Origin: Xenopus tropicalis
Lineage: Eukaryota; Chordata; Amphibia; Anura; Pipidae
Assembly: GCF_000004195.4 (NCBI RefSeq)
Contig: NC_030685.2
Span: forward strand, 54,822,016 to 54,886,015
DNA: 64,000 nucleotides
Reading direction: 5' to 3'
The notes under the pieces are model-generated. The model had not been told where the DNA came from and ran no database searches. It saw only the letters and a program-made list of their open reading frames with translations. Within the stretch, counting starts at the first letter, position 1. The number at the start of each line of letters is the position of its first letter. The translations under genes and the position numbers were made by a program. Of this stretch, positions 23,640 through 33,597 are shown piece after piece.

Positions 23640-24055
23640 CACTATATGTTTTGTTTTGCCCTAAGAGCTCATACACATGGGCATTTGTGTTTGCTGTGTG
23701 GTAGATTTTATATGTGTTCCATCATATGGCAACATAGGCAATGACATCTGCAATCACTTTGCCCTTGGGTACAGACTCATGGAGATAGACAGACAGAGGT
23801 ACTAAAAGAATTCTGCCTGTAGTTGGGGAATGATGGGAGCTACAAGATGCAGATATAGTTTATACAGGAGCAGTGGCCAGCTCCATGTTGGTTTGAGGTC
23901 AGTTGGTTTGAGGTGAGAGCTATGTGCAGTCCAGTCAAGTTCTCCCAATGGCTTTGTCCATGTGGCCATTATTGTGCTAAAACAGGAAAGATCCTCAAAC
24001 TGTAGCCAAAAAGTAGGAAGAATAGAATTGTCAAGAATGTCATTGTTAACCTTTG
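23640..24055. repeat. Composite interspersed repeat, copy 1
   Basis: It shares long stretches with 36810-37290 and 53586-54720 (CTCATACACATGGGCATTTG, CATATGGCAACATAGGCAAT, TGGGGAATGATGGGAGCTAC). This copy lacks the SINE-containing middle present at 53760-54215. Confidence 0.75.
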
Positions 24056-24423
24056 AGTTAACCATTAGTATGATGTAGAAAGTGCTATTCCACAATTTGC
24101 AATTGGCCTTTATTTTTGATTGTTTGTAGCTTTTTAATGATTTTACATATTGTTCACATATTGCTCTCTGGTTTGGAGTTTTAGCTGCTCTCTCATTGCT
24201 AGGGTCCAAACTACCTTAGCAACCAGGGAATGGTTTGATTGAGAAACTAGAAAAAATAAGTTTTAAAAAGTAACAATAACACAAACGCTCACAGAGCAAT
24301 AGTTTTTTGGCTGCAATTAGTGACAAGAAGGCTAAAAATAATTAAGACCAATTGAAAAGTTGCTAAGAATGTGCCATTCTATAACATACTAGAAGTTAAC
24401 TTAAAGGTAAACCACCCCTTTAA
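24056..24423. mobile_element. TTAA-type MITE
   Basis: The right end reads TTAAAGGTAAACCACCCC then TTTAA. The body (GACCAATTGAAAAGTTGCT, TTGCTAGGGTCC) is a repeat I recognise as common in Xenopus. Relatives lie at 37660-38134 and 59256-59390. Confidence 0.7.
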
Positions 24424-24529
24424 AGTTAAAACCTAGAATGGAACAAGGAGCTCTTAGCCAAAGAATAACATAAAAAATTTTTCATGATTCTTATTTTTCC
24501 TTAAAAATAAGATTTTGACGCAGAAAAAA

Positions 24530-24660
24530 CACGTTTTTTTCACCATGTACTTGTACAAAGTAATCATGTCCCCTCGCAAGCGCCTCTTTTCCAGAGAAAA
24601 CAACCCCAACCTCGACAGTCTAACCTCATAGTTTAAATCTTCACAAAAACTTTGATGAAT
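24530..24660 (-). mobile_element. LINE ORF2 C-terminal fragment (CR1/L2-like)
   Basis: Minus-strand translation gives [20 protein letters not shown] then DMITLYKYM. This matches the conserved end of CR1/L2-type reverse transcriptase proteins. Only this short block is recognisable. Confidence 0.7.
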
Positions 24661-25093
24661 TATATTATACAGAATTAACCATCCTTCCCAGTATTCAGTG
24701 TCCATAAGTGAAACCTCCATAAGCAAGGCATAATTCAAACAATGGGTATAGATCTGCAAAAATGAATACATAAAAATCCATAAAAACATACTCCATCAAT
24801 CTTATTAAAAACATTATCCCTTTAAACAGTTTCCTATGTCCTTAACATACATTATTGTTACATAAGTCTCAATTTAACCTTATAACCTTTTTTTAGTTTT
24901 GGAAACAAAATTTAGGATTGGTTACACTGTTAAAAGGTTATAAGGTTAATTTGAGACTATTCATCAAAGTTTTTGTGAATCATGTATTGCACAATTTTGA
25001 TAAAGTTTTTTAGAGTGTTTTAAAGGTTAATATATCAACCGAACAATCACATATGTTAATGTTGTGACTATTTAATCATGTGCACTGCTGTGT

Positions 25094-25190
25094 GTCTGTA
25101 TGCCTGACGAAGGGGTACGCCCCCGAAATGTTGCATTTTGAATAAACACGCAAGGGCTAAGCCCTGCTTGCATCTTACTTGCTGTGCTGG
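25094..25190 (+). other. Hammerhead-like core in a retroelement end
   Basis: CTGACGA (25104-25110) is followed by AGGGG-TACG-CCCCC and GAAA (25125-25128). This fits the hammerhead consensus of CUGANGA, a stem-loop, then GAAA; AATAAA follows at 25140. The stem III and cleavage-site parts are not convincing. It lies on the plus strand, antisense to vps8. Confidence 0.45.
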
Positions 25191-25371
25191 CTGAAATACT
25201 TTGATACAGCCACACTTGGGGCATAAAGCTTTTAACTGAAGTGAAATTGCTAAGGATGTATAGAGTTACAGTTCTACTACAACACCTGGCGGGAGTTGCT
25301 TGAATAGTTAACCCTTTTCCTCCTCACAAAAAAAATGTACAAAAAAAAGCACATGAATGTGTGAGCCATAC

Positions 25372-25423
25372 CAGTTAGTGACTTCCCAGAGTTGATAGGT
25401 GCAGAGATGGCATTAAATAGTTT
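25372..25423 (-). CDS. vps8: vps8 exon 21
   Basis: Acceptor ttttttttacag, donor CTAACTG|GTATGG, 52 nt, codons 622-639. It encodes KLFNAISAPINSGKSLT. The split aspartate codon joins exon 22. Confidence 0.94.
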
Positions 25424-25931
25424 CTGTAAAAAAAAAGTAAGAAAGTATTGTATTTCCAACAAGATTGAAGTGTTCATACTGCAGCTTTATCTTAACTACA
25501 AAAATAAATTATTTTCTTACTATAACCTTCTTTTATATATAAATACTCCTCTCTTTTTGGCCTCCTGTGCAGACATTTTTCTTGCGCAGACAACACCACA
25601 TACAAGTGATAACAAGCTAAAATCATACCTAATGCAGGCTCTGTGTGAGTTTAGTGTTGCATCCCTAACAACCAGAGATGATAAAGGATGTAAAAGAATT
25701 ATAAAACAAAAGGATACAACCCTACATACCAGGCTGCTTTCTGGGGTCCTATATTGGTTTTCATGGCTTATATTACAAATATTGTTTGTTTTAAAACAAT
25801 TTAATTACAAATCAGAAGTTCATACATTTTATGCTAGATTTCTAATTATCACAAGGAAAAAAGCTAATTCTTGAATTAACTGATAAAGCAAAGATTTACA
25901 AATATAAAGATTTGGGAAACATAGGAGTCAT

Positions 25932-26112
25932 TACAGGTATAGGATCTGTTATCGGGAAACCAATTATCCAGAGAGCTCGGAAGGGCTATCTCTCATAGAC
26001 TCCATTATAGGCAAATAATACAAATTTTTAAAAGTGATTTTCTTTTTCTCTGTAATAATAAAACAGTACCTTGTACTTGATCATAACTAAGACATAATTA
26101 AAAGACACGTCA
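25932..26112. repeat. Interspersed repeat of the GGATCTGTTATCCGGAAACC family
   Basis: It starts ACAGGTATAGGATCTGTTAT and continues with CCAGAGAGCTC and a TTTTTCTCTGTAATAATAAA block. Further copies lie at 28331-28520, 41253-41890, 43088-43150 and 46820-46900. Confidence 0.75.
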
Positions 26113-26242
26113 ATCCAAAAAACAAAAGAAAACAAAACTCTAAGAAACTTTGCAATATGAATTACAAAGTTTTATTGCTTTAAAAGTATTTTGTAATTGT
26201 AATTGCTACTGAGAGCAGCATTTGCTTAACTCCTGGTAACTC

Positions 26243-26421
26243 GTAGGGTGAAGACATATGGGGTGATTAGTCACCCTGACTTTTAAAAAACTAATCGCAG
26301 CAATTTAGCTGCCATGGGTTAATATAAGAGTCGCCCTGATCTATTGTGCACCATTTGCGGTGTGCCGATTAGTCGCAGCAACTTTTCCAAAAAAAATCGC
26401 CCATGTATCTTCACCCTTAAA
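26243..26421. mobile_element. Short MITE with family A ends
   Basis: The inverted ends AGGGTGAAGACATATGGGG and CCCATGTATCTTCACCCT enclose about 180 bp with GATTAGTCGCAGC words as in family B. Confidence 0.75.
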
Positions 26422-26870
26422 GAAGAAGTATACCCCCAGAATGAATACTTAACCAACTAAAAATGTATATTATGTTGTGACCAATTAAAGAATCTTGCCA
26501 AACTGGAATATATATATCAGTAAATATTGCTCTTTTACATCCTTTTCCCTTGAGCCACCATTTAGTGATGAGCTGTGTGTTCCCTCAGAGATCTCATGAC
26601 CATAAATAATGCAGCTTTAACTATAACAGAAAGAAGCGTGGCAGCAAAAGGTAGAATACTGTCCGGTAATTGGCTGATGTGGCCTAGCATGTATGTGTGC
26701 CTTGGCTTGTTTGAGTACACTGTGAATCCTATGATTTGAGGAGGTGGCCCTTAATTCTTAAAATGGCAATTTTCTATTTAGGAGTACCCAATAGCACATA
26801 CGACTAAAAAAGTGAAGCAGGGTTTTACATATACTATAAGCTTGCTTATGCAACATTGTTGCGAGCGGAG
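26415..26870. repeat. TTAA-type repeat, partial
   Basis: It begins TTAAAGAAGAAGTATACCCC and matches a repeat I recognise as common in Xenopus. The right terminus is not clear. Confidence 0.6.
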
Positions 26871-26949
26871 GCCCAGCACAACCAAGTTACGCTACTGATA
26901 ATCACATATAAATTGCAGCACTGGAGTTACTGTGAAATTCACACCTTAA

Positions 26950-27415
26950 ATTTAAAGTGGACCCTGTCACCCAGACATAAAAAGCTGTATAATAAAAGTC
27001 TTTTTCAAATGAAACATGAAACACAAATTTAAAAATCCCAGCTGTCAATCATATATTGCCTGACCCGCCTCTATGCCTTAGGCATAGAGGCGGGGCAGAC
27101 AAGTACTTTAACTTTCAATTTAGCTCTCACTTTTCCCCTCCCTCCTAACCATCTAATTGTGTAGCCAGTACATGGGCCTGGGCCCATCTGGTCCCCCATT
27201 CTGGCACATACACAAGATTTTAGGGTGATACAAAGCCTGCCTTAATAACAGTGCCCACAAAATGGCAGCTGCCTATTTGATGTGATTGTGTAATTCCAGG
27301 ACTGAAGGAAACAAGATTTATATTACTTATTACTTAAGTGAAGTTTATTTTGCTTAACAAACACAATAGAAAAGAATTTTTAATTATTTCTTAGGGTGAC
27401 AGGTCCCCTTTAAGA
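26950..27415. mobile_element. TTAA-flanked MITE with internal hairpin
   Basis: Termini TTAAAGTGGACCCTGTCACC and, inverted, TTAAAGGGGACCTGTCACCC. A GC-rich perfect hairpin occurs at 27068-27095 (GCCTCTATGCC and complement). It ends only 13 bp before the donor side of vps8 exon 20. Confidence 0.8.
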
Positions 27416-27427
27416 TATCATTCTCAC

Positions 27428-27517
27428 CTCCATTGGACTAATAAAATCATTTGTTCCTTTGTTGTACACATAGATCACTGCATCATAAAGTCTATGTTCC
27501 CAGCACATGTGGACAAT
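27428..27517 (-). CDS. vps8: vps8 exon 20: solenoid
   Basis: Acceptor tttttgtttttag, donor ATGGAG|GTGAGA, 90 nt, codons 592-621, phase 0. It encodes IVHMCWEHRLYDAVIYVYNK and GTNDFISPME. The intron to exon 19 is 185 nt. Confidence 0.97.
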
Positions 27518-27702
27518 CTAAAAACAAAAACAAAAAGCACAATAGTTCCATTTTAGATTCTATACACTGTATTTGCAAAAGTCCCATACATATTTTCTGT
27601 TCATCAAAGAGCATTCATAGCACAACTGCATAGATGAAGTGTCAAAACACAGTGATGGAGCTGACTGACCCCAAAGGTCCAAGGAAGTAAAGCTGAACTC
27701 AC

Positions 27703-27925
27703 ATTTTGTATGTCCAGGCTGGTGATGTCCATGTGCACAATACAAGCCTCAACACTTTCCATCTGCCCTTGGTCCTGGAAATGGAGGAGCAGATCCTTCA
27801 TGACATGTGCAGTCAGCCCTGGCAGCTGGTCCCGTAACAGGTATGGTTCTAAGCACTCCAAGAAAACACCTTTGGCCACACAGTTCTCACTTAACTTGTC
27901 ATACATCTGGCTAAAAAGGATATCC
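27703..27925 (-). CDS. vps8: vps8 exon 19: largest visible exon, solenoid
   Basis: Acceptor ctcatttcag, donor CAAAAT|GTGAGT, 223 nt, codons 517-591. It encodes ILFSQMYDKLSENCVAKGVF, then LECLEPYLL, HVMKDLLLHFQDQGQMESVE and IVHMDITSLDIQ, strongly conserved throughout. Confidence 0.98.
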
Positions 27926-28330
27926 CTGAAATGAGAGTATATAATAATAGATGAGCCTTGTATAATTGGGATGCATTGTAAAACACAACTGCACAAATGG
28001 CACTAATTTAACAGCTGATTAAAGGCACAGCAATTTACACTGTTAAATTTTCTAAGGATAATCCACTGTGGTATCAAAAGGGTATTAATTATTTAACAGC
28101 ATGTAACATATTATAGATTAGGTTGGACATGTATGACATACTGAATATACATTGCTGTCAGTTATATTGTAAGCTCTCACAAGCAGGGTCCTCACCCTAC
28201 TGTATCTAAGGGCAATTTTAACTGAGCATCTGTTGTTTGTCTGAAATGTTGGTCTGTATATGTAAAGTATCATGTCTTGTATTAGTAGCCACTATTCTGT
28301 AAAGTGCTGGTGCTACACAAATAATAATGA

Positions 28331-28580
28331 TAGTACAGGTACGGGATCCTTTTTTCCCGAAACCTGTTATTCAGACAGCTCATGATTATGCAAAGGCCAT
28401 CCCCCATAGACTTCATTTTAATGAAACAATTAAGGTTTTAAAAAATGATTATACTTTTCTCTGTAATAATAAAGCAGTACCTTGTACTTGAACCCCAACT
28501 AAGATATAATTAATCCTTATTGGAGGTAATTAATGTTTAATTATTAATGTTTAAATAATAATAATAATAATAATAAATGT
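28331..28580. repeat. GGATCTGTTATCC-family repeat followed by (TAA)n
   Basis: ACAGGTACGGGATCC starts a partial copy. An ATA/TAA trinucleotide run lies at about 28555-28577. Confidence 0.7.
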
Positions 28581-28589
28581 AATCCAACC

Positions 28590-29560
28590 AACCTGTAACA
28601 ATGTTACATTAATGCGTGTTTGAGATTCAGGTTTAAGCGCACCTAAACGTGTTCACTAATTGATTTTCTTATAATCTGCCCGGTTGTACTCAAGTGTTCA
28701 GAGTTGTGTTTTCTTGCACTCACATTTCATCACATATTTTCAGATGCAACATACTGCATTTCCGTGCATTTATAATTCTGTAGAACAGGGGGCTGCATTT
28801 AGAACTGACAAAAACGCACTTAGCTACGTTTAAAAAACACATATAAATGCACATGATGCTTTTTTTGTGCTCAGCATGCTTTTGTAAACGCAGTAAAAGA
28901 ACGCTTGTCAGTATGAGCCCTTATGCAGTAAAAAGAAAGGTTCTGAAATATAGTGTAAATACCACTCTATTTACTTATATGAATGTAGAAAAGAGAATCT
29001 TTGTAATTCAGGCTTCCTACTGCCCCTTATTAGTCACTGTATCCAAGCCTACCCCCTCTTTGTTTTACAATAACAGCGACTGGCACCTGTGACATCACCT
29101 TCATGTTGCCGCACTTTGCATTTCCCTTTGTCTCGGTGGAATTTGTAGCAGCCAGAGTTCATGCCAAGGCCATAGGCCTGTCTGACTATGCATGAGTGTG
29201 TTGGGAGCTCAAAGAGATATATTCCCAGCTCACAATGAACTTAGAAGTGCAAAATAGATGTTAATGCTCTTGATATCTGAAGGGTCAGAGGCATACAGAA
29301 CACTGCTGACCCCCACTGGCAGTACAAGGGGAGGTCAGCATTGCTTGTTAACAAACTAGTAAATTAGTTAATCTCAAGGCAGCTAGGATACAATCTAGAA
29401 TACAAGATGTAAGATATCTATAAGTGAAAAACAACGTTCTCACTGAAGATTCACAAGGCCCATTAAAGCCCATGGCATAAGTTGGTCAGAAAATAATGAC
29501 AGACTGACTCTAGGTCATTTAAAAGGCAAGACCATGCCAGCATTTACAGACATAAATGCT
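28590..29560. other. Intron, no recognised feature
   Basis: A short plus-strand frame (28847-29092) has no recognisable domain. Nothing else was identified. Confidence 0.4.
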
Positions 29561-29599
29561 TCTTATAGATATATTACTCATTGGCGAGACCACCAACCA

Positions 29600-29910
29600 A
29601 ATGGATCTTTTCCCGAATATGCCAACCTAAGGTGGGCGATATCATTCTAATCCAATTGTTTGGCCCTAGGGCAAAATGGTCATACTACAATGAATACAAG
29701 CCGTTGGAGTAAGGGCCGCATCAATGAGCTGATGAGGTTCACAATCCGTCAGGACAATCAAGCCTGCCCCATCGACATCTGGACGATTATTGGCCAGATA
29801 TCAGTTGGGTAGGTCCAACGGAGAGCCCCATTCAAGCGCAGATAAGCTGCCAAATTGGTCTGAAGGACCCGAATTGGCACCTTAATCTGCCCGTCTATGG
29901 CCAAATTAAT
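29600..29910. repeat. Interspersed repeat also at 48480-48720, 49860-50050 and 63770-63870
   Basis: Shared words include CCTAAGGTGGGCGATAT (inverted ATCGCCCACCT at 48680) and GATCTGATCG-like blocks. Copies occur in both orientations. Class not determined. Confidence 0.55.
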
Positions 29911-29971
29911 TCTAATTTACCAGTTTGCTGACCGCTTGCACAACCAACGGGGGGGTTCAGCAACACTCTAT

Positions 29972-30462
29972 GGGGCTGATTTACTAAGACACGATTTCGA
30001 ATCCGAATTGGAAAAATTCCGATTGGAAACGAACATTTTGTGACTTTTTCGGTAATTTTGCGATTTTTTCGTATTTTTTGCGATTTTTTTCGGCGTCTTT
30101 ACGATTTTTGCGTAAAAACGCGAGTTTTTCGTAGCCATTACGAAAGTTGAGCAAAGTCGCGATTTTTTCGTAGCGTTAACACTTGCGCGCAAAGTCGCGC
30201 CTTTTTCGTAGCGTTAAAACTTAAAAGGCGCAACGTTTCGCGCAAGTTTTAATGCTACGAAAAAATCGCGACTTTGCGCAACTTTCGTAATGGCTACGAA
30301 AAACTCGCGTTTTTACGCAAAAATCGTAAAGACGCCGAAAAAATCGCAAAAGATACGAAAAAATCGCAAAAGATACGAAAAAAAATCGCAAAATTACCGA
30401 TCATTACGAAAAAAACGCAATCGGACGCATTCGGCCCGTTCGTGGGTTAGTAAATGTGCCCC
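29972..30462. mobile_element. CpG-rich foldback MITE
   Basis: The palindrome is about 491 bp, centred near 30215, with ends GGGGCTGATTTACTAAGAC and complement and a TAT duplication on both sides. It is full of CG words (TTTTTCGTAGC, GCGACTTT). A sister copy is in the Tc1 element at 22052. Confidence 0.88.
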
Positions 30463-30789
30463 TATGTGCCTCTGACTAGTGGTGTAACTACCATACAGCA
30501 GAGCCCACAGCCATAGGGGGCCTGGGTGACATGGGGCTAGGACTGCCGTGACTGCTGAATGGTAGTCTCCCTCATTAGTGCCTTAAAGTTTGTCCTGTGT
30601 ATGGGGTCAAGAACGACAGGAGGCCCGGACAGTATTAGACAGTATTTGCCATTTTCTGCCAGTGCAAAAACTACTACTAAAAACATTCATGCATTAAATA
30701 AATTCAGTATGATTGTTTTGTCACCAGTATGGCTTTATGCAGCATAGTTTCAAGGCATATTTTATTTCTACAGAGAAAAATAAAATCAT

Positions 30790-30813
30790 GTAAAAAAAAA
30801 AAAAAAAAAAAAA
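30790..30813. repeat. Poly(A) tract
   Basis: About 22 A bases. The sequence before it has no recognisable SINE or LINE body. Confidence 0.85.
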
Positions 30814-31533
30814 CAGAATTCCAGTGTAATTCAGAGCTTTGCAGATTCAGAATAAGAGCTGCTGGGAAATTTTAGGAGCCATGACTAACCGGTTGCAGGG
30901 AGTTCATGAACAGTAACTATTCCTTGTGTACAGGTTGTGAAATTGTCCAAGGATATGACAGTTAATTAGACATTCTTTTATTTTTTGTAATCCTTATCAG
31001 GTCTGACTGATAAGGATTAAACAACACAACCATGGATAAATATTTAATTTAGTTTAGACATAATTTATTAAAATTCTATTTTCAGGAACAAAATCCTAAA
31101 TCCAGCAATCTGTAAAAGAACCTAAGGGCCTCGTTATGTAGGCTGAACCATATGGTTACCAGCAGCAAGAAGAGTATGTAGCTGTGTCGGGAAAATAAAG
31201 ATAGCAGAAAAACAATGACAAGCAGAAGGCATGCATTCATACACAGTAGGCACTTCACAATAATTGTGGAAAAAGCAATAAACGAGACCAAGAAGGAATC
31301 ATGAAGACAGCTGACAACATTAAAGCCATACAAGCCAATTTCATTATGATACACTTATTTGTTCATTCAAATATAGCAGGTCCGTTGACCAAATGTGTGG
31401 TTCTCAGGGGAAGCGGGCAGTACAAGTATGCCATATACCAAAGTGGGTAGCAATTGTTTTCTGGTCAGGGATCCCAGGCCATAAAAAAGATTCTCAGCTG
31501 TCTACTCATATATCAGAGGACATCATAATCATG
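30814..31533. other. Intron, no recognised feature
   Basis: AT-rich. A minus-strand frame at 31082-31354 is hydrophobic but matches nothing known to me. Confidence 0.4.
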
Positions 31534-31812
31534 TAGTGATCCCCAACCAGTGGTTCAGGGGCAACATGTTGCTCACCAACCCCTTGGATGTTGCTCTCAG
31601 TGCCCCCAAACCAGGTAGTTATTTTTGAATTCCTGGCTTGGTGGCAAGTTTAGGTTGAATAAAAACAAGATTTGCTACCAAATAAAGCCTCCTGTAAGCT
31701 GATAGTGTGCCTAGAGGATAATAGCCAATCTTAGCCCTTATTTGGCACCTCAATTAACTTTTATGATGCATGTTTTGTGTTGCTCATGAGTAAGAAAGGT
31801 TGGGGATCCCTG
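31534..31812. mobile_element. hAT MITE, CAGTGATCCCCAACC family, copy 1
   Basis: The ends (TAGTGATCCCCAACC and GGTTGGGGATCCCTG) are inverted. Shared interior GCAACATGTTGCTCACCA. Other copies are at 42359 and 56627. Its right end abuts the MITE at 31813. Confidence 0.85.
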
Positions 31813-31999
31813 CTCTAAGGTGTATATTTATCATGCTGTGTAAATAGTGGAGTGAAGCATTACAGGTGATGTTGCCCAGGGCAACCAATTAGTAATTAGA
31901 TTTCAACAGTTAGAAAACCAAACCAAAGCATCTGATTGGCTGCTATGAGCAACATATTTGTTTTACTCCACTTTTACCACAGCATGAAAAATATACCCC
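31813..31999. mobile_element. Short MITE, second copy of the 17735 family
   Basis: Ends GGTGTATATTTATCATGCTG and inverted GGGGTATATTTTTCATGCTG. It directly follows the hAT MITE with no spacer. Confidence 0.8.
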
Positions 32000-32174
32000 T
32001 TAGTGTTCTGTGCTATTTGGTTATTTATGTGTTTCCAAATGGCACTTAAAGCACCTTAAAGCACTTTGACTATATAATTTGAATAATGTTAGGCTCCTAT
32101 AGTCATGCTGCTCTTGTTCTTTATGATTAACTTTAAGCAATAAATAGGTGTCGGGTAAAATAAAAAGTAACTGT

Positions 32175-32530
32175 TAGTGCTAGTTGTTTTGCTTAAAAGA
32201 GAAGAAAAGGCTAAATTAGTAGGCACCCCCCAGTGATTGTAATTGCTTACATAAACCCCCTGGCTGGTGCTCCTCTTAAAAGAAAACTGCACTGGCCTGG
32301 GGTAAATGCAGGTGAGCGTTACTCTTCGTTCCTTCTCCTCCTTCCTTCACTTTACTGTGCATGCGTGAAAACCAAAGGAGAAAGAGGAACGCTTGCTTGT
32401 GCACACCCTGGCCGGTGCAGTTTTCTCCTAACAGGAGCACCAGCCTGGGGTTTCAGGTAAGCGATTACAATCACAGGGGGGGTGCCTAAGATTCTGTCAC
32501 CCCCAGTAATTGTTACTTTCCTTTAAATAT
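32175..32530. repeat. MITE-like repeat with GGCACCCCCCAGTGATTG ends
   Basis: Inverted blocks (GGCACCCCCCAGTGATTGTA; CAATCACAGGGGGGGTGCC) and an internal pair (AAGAAAACTGCACTGGCC; GGTGCAGTTTTCTCC). A second copy is at 53190-53545 and a partial one at 20530. Confidence 0.75.
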
Positions 32531-32575
32531 GCATTATGAGAGCAATATATAGATTCTGGACATACCCAACAAAGA

Positions 32576-33306
32576 AAAAAGTAAATTCTCAATCACTAAG
32601 GTAGAACAGATAAGAGCAAGCATTTAGTGGCTGGGAACTTATTAGGGCTCTGGTACACGGGGAGATTAGTCGCCCGCGGCAAAACTCCCTGCTCGCGGGC
32701 GACTAATCTCCCCGAGTTGCCTTCCCTCTGCCATCCCACCGGCGAACATGTAAGTCGCCGGCGGGATGGCAGACGCGGCGGCTTGATTTCGCGCAAATCG
32801 CCGAAAAAGACTCGCGAGGCTTTTTCGCCGATTTCCCGAAATCGCCTCGCCGCGTCTGCCATCCCGCCGGCGACTTACATGTTCGCCGGTGGGATGGCAG
32901 AGGGAAGGCAACTCGGGGAGATTAGTCGCCTGCGAGCAGGGAGTTTTGCCGCGGGCGACTAATCTCCCCGTGTACCAGAGCCCTTACAGGTTTAAGTAGG
33001 GGTGAAGACACAGGGAGCTAATTAGTTGCAGCTACTTGTCATTGCTACTAAATGCCAGAATATACTGACAATACTGAGAATTTCCTCTGATAAACACATG
33101 TAGAGACAATTATCAGAGGAAATTCTCAGTATTGTCAGTATTGGTATGGCATTTAGTAGCCATGACAAGTAGCTGCAACTAAGTAGCTCCCTGTGTCTTC
33201 ACTAAATGCTTGCTCTTATCTGTTCTACCTTAGTGATTGAGAATTTACTTTTTACTTTTTGTCTGTTTTGTAGCTGGTACTATTAGCTCCATGTGTCTTA
33301 ACCCTA
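32576..33306. mobile_element. Nested foldback complex (families A and B)
   Basis: Outer arms 32576-32627 and 33202-33253 are 52-bp perfect inverted repeats. Between them lie a nearly perfect GC-rich palindrome of family B (32642-32986, ends TTAGGGCTCTGGTACACGGG) and a family A palindrome (33000-33202). A further family A terminus (AGCTCCATGTGTCTTAACCC) is at 33285-33305. Long frames on both strands in 32592-32962 are palindrome artefacts. Confidence 0.85.
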
Positions 33307-33454
33307 ATACACAACCTGCATGGTCATTACTGCAACACTGAGAGGTATAACAAATAAGAACAGATTCATGGTAGCAAAAATCAAAGAACATTTATGAAAG
33401 CATGTTGGAAATATGCATGTAACATGTAAATTACAAAGAAAAACAATGACTTAC

Positions 33455-33501
33455 GTGCGCTGTAATAGAAGGCAATAATCCACCATTAATGGCACAGTGT
33501 C
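33455..33501 (-). CDS. vps8: vps8 exon 18: solenoid
   Basis: Acceptor tttcatttag, donor GCGCAC|GTAAGT, 47 nt, codons 502-517. It encodes DTVPLMVDYCLLLQR plus a split threonine codon. A 1.3-kb foldback element carrying a minisatellite begins 97 bp upstream of its acceptor. Confidence 0.95.
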
Positions 33502-33597
33502 CTAAATGAAACCAAGGCAAACATTTGTTAGAAATCCTTGGCCCACCAACCATTATTATGCATATATATTATAATTAGTACCTAAATCAGACCCATA

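Noticed and set aside
24454..24789. 111-codon minus-strand frame as a gene
   Set aside because: Only the central block matches, and it matches LINE ORF2 C-termini; the rest is unrelated.
25392..25874. 160-codon plus-strand frame
   Set aside because: It runs antisense through vps8 exon 21 and AT-rich intron with no domain or conserved motif.
32592..32962. Long overlapping frames on both strands
   Set aside because: They are mirror images created by the GC-rich family B palindrome.
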